Assembly (NCBI GenBank): GCA_050050115.1
Contig: JASFUX010000247.1
Location: 1 to 5,220, forward strand
DNA length: 5,220 nucleotides
Origin: JASFUX01 sp050050115
GTDB taxonomy: Bacteria; Pseudomonadota; Alphaproteobacteria; Caulobacterales; Maricaulaceae
Direction of reading: 5' to 3'
The notes beneath the pieces were generated by a model. That model made no database searches. It was not told the origin of the DNA and worked only from the letters and a program-made list of their open reading frames with translations. Within the stretch, counting starts at the first letter, position 1; each line of letters starts with the position of its first letter. Both the position numbers and the translations under genes were made by a program. Of this stretch, positions 5,209 to 5,220 are shown piece by piece.

Positions 5209-5220
5209 CCGCTAGCCCTT

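Larger units (their letters stand above)
4787..5220. other. Candidate chromosomal replication origin (oriC), probably truncated at the right edge
   Basis: This 434-bp gene-free stretch lies directly upstream of the RP001-type gene. In Caulobacter the origin lies between hemE and RP001, and the downstream order here (DUF299, maf, aroE, coaE, dnaQ) is the order known beside alphaproteobacterial origins. Seen: four GANTC sites (4956-4960, 5001-5005, 5104-5108, 5136-5140); an 11-bp perfect inverted repeat with TCCAC cores; degenerate DnaA-box-like 9-mers TCATCCTCA (4941-4949) and TCATCCACG (5048-5056); a TTTT-CGGC-AAAA mini-palindrome (5034-5045); a GGGGAC/GTCCCC pair (5087-5092 / 5114-5119); and an AT-only block (5148-5159) as a possible unwinding element. 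No perfect TTATCCACA box and no TTAA-N7-TTAA CtrA site is present. hemE is predicted just past 5220. The assignment rests mainly on synteny. Confidence 0.65.

Overview
The window is high-GC DNA (about two thirds G+C by eye, with strong third-position G/C bias in every real gene). It fits an alphaproteobacterium, most likely of the Caulobacterales/Maricaulales type. The main evidence is gene order: on the minus strand, reading right to left, it encodes a DUF299 kinase-pyrophosphorylase (the 'RP001' protein), a Maf nucleotide pyrophosphatase, shikimate dehydrogenase (aroE), dephospho-CoA kinase (coaE) and the DNA polymerase III epsilon subunit (dnaQ). In alphaproteobacteria such as Caulobacter and Agrobacterium this block sits immediately beside the chromosomal replication origin, with hemE on the far side. 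GANTC sites, the target of the alphaproteobacterial CcrM methylase, cluster in the non-coding right end.

Layout. Positions 2-817 (+) hold the 3' part of an unrecognised exported or membrane-anchored, acidic, helical protein whose start lies before the window. A strong bidirectional hairpin terminator (838-868) separates it from the convergent dnaQ (892-1581, -). Between dnaQ and coaE, a 283-bp gap carries a pair of oppositely oriented extragenic palindromes (1696-1739 and 1774-1818) resembling a REP/BIME element. Then come coaE (1865-2485), aroE (2482-3354), maf (3351-3944) and the DUF299 gene (3941-4786), all on the minus strand. Each neighbouring pair overlaps by exactly 4 nt (ATGA or GTGA), so these four genes should be transcribed together and translationally coupled.

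Positions 4787-5220 contain no credible gene. They hold four GANTC sites in 185 bp, a direct repeat that fuses GANTC to TTTGTCCC, an 11-bp perfect inverted repeat whose arms contain DnaA-box-like TCCAC cores, and an abrupt AT-only segment flanked by roughly helically phased AAAGC motifs. With the synteny, I read this as all or most of the chromosomal origin of replication, with hemE predicted just beyond the right edge.

The operon genes are housekeeping: control of PPDK/PEP synthase, nucleotide-pool or septation-linked Maf, aromatic amino-acid synthesis, coenzyme A synthesis and replication proofreading. They probably belong together because of their conserved position beside the origin rather than a shared pathway. 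No mobile gene, CRISPR array, tRNA or rRNA was seen. The points worth following are the origin architecture, the palindrome pair and the unknown coiled-coil protein after dnaQ.
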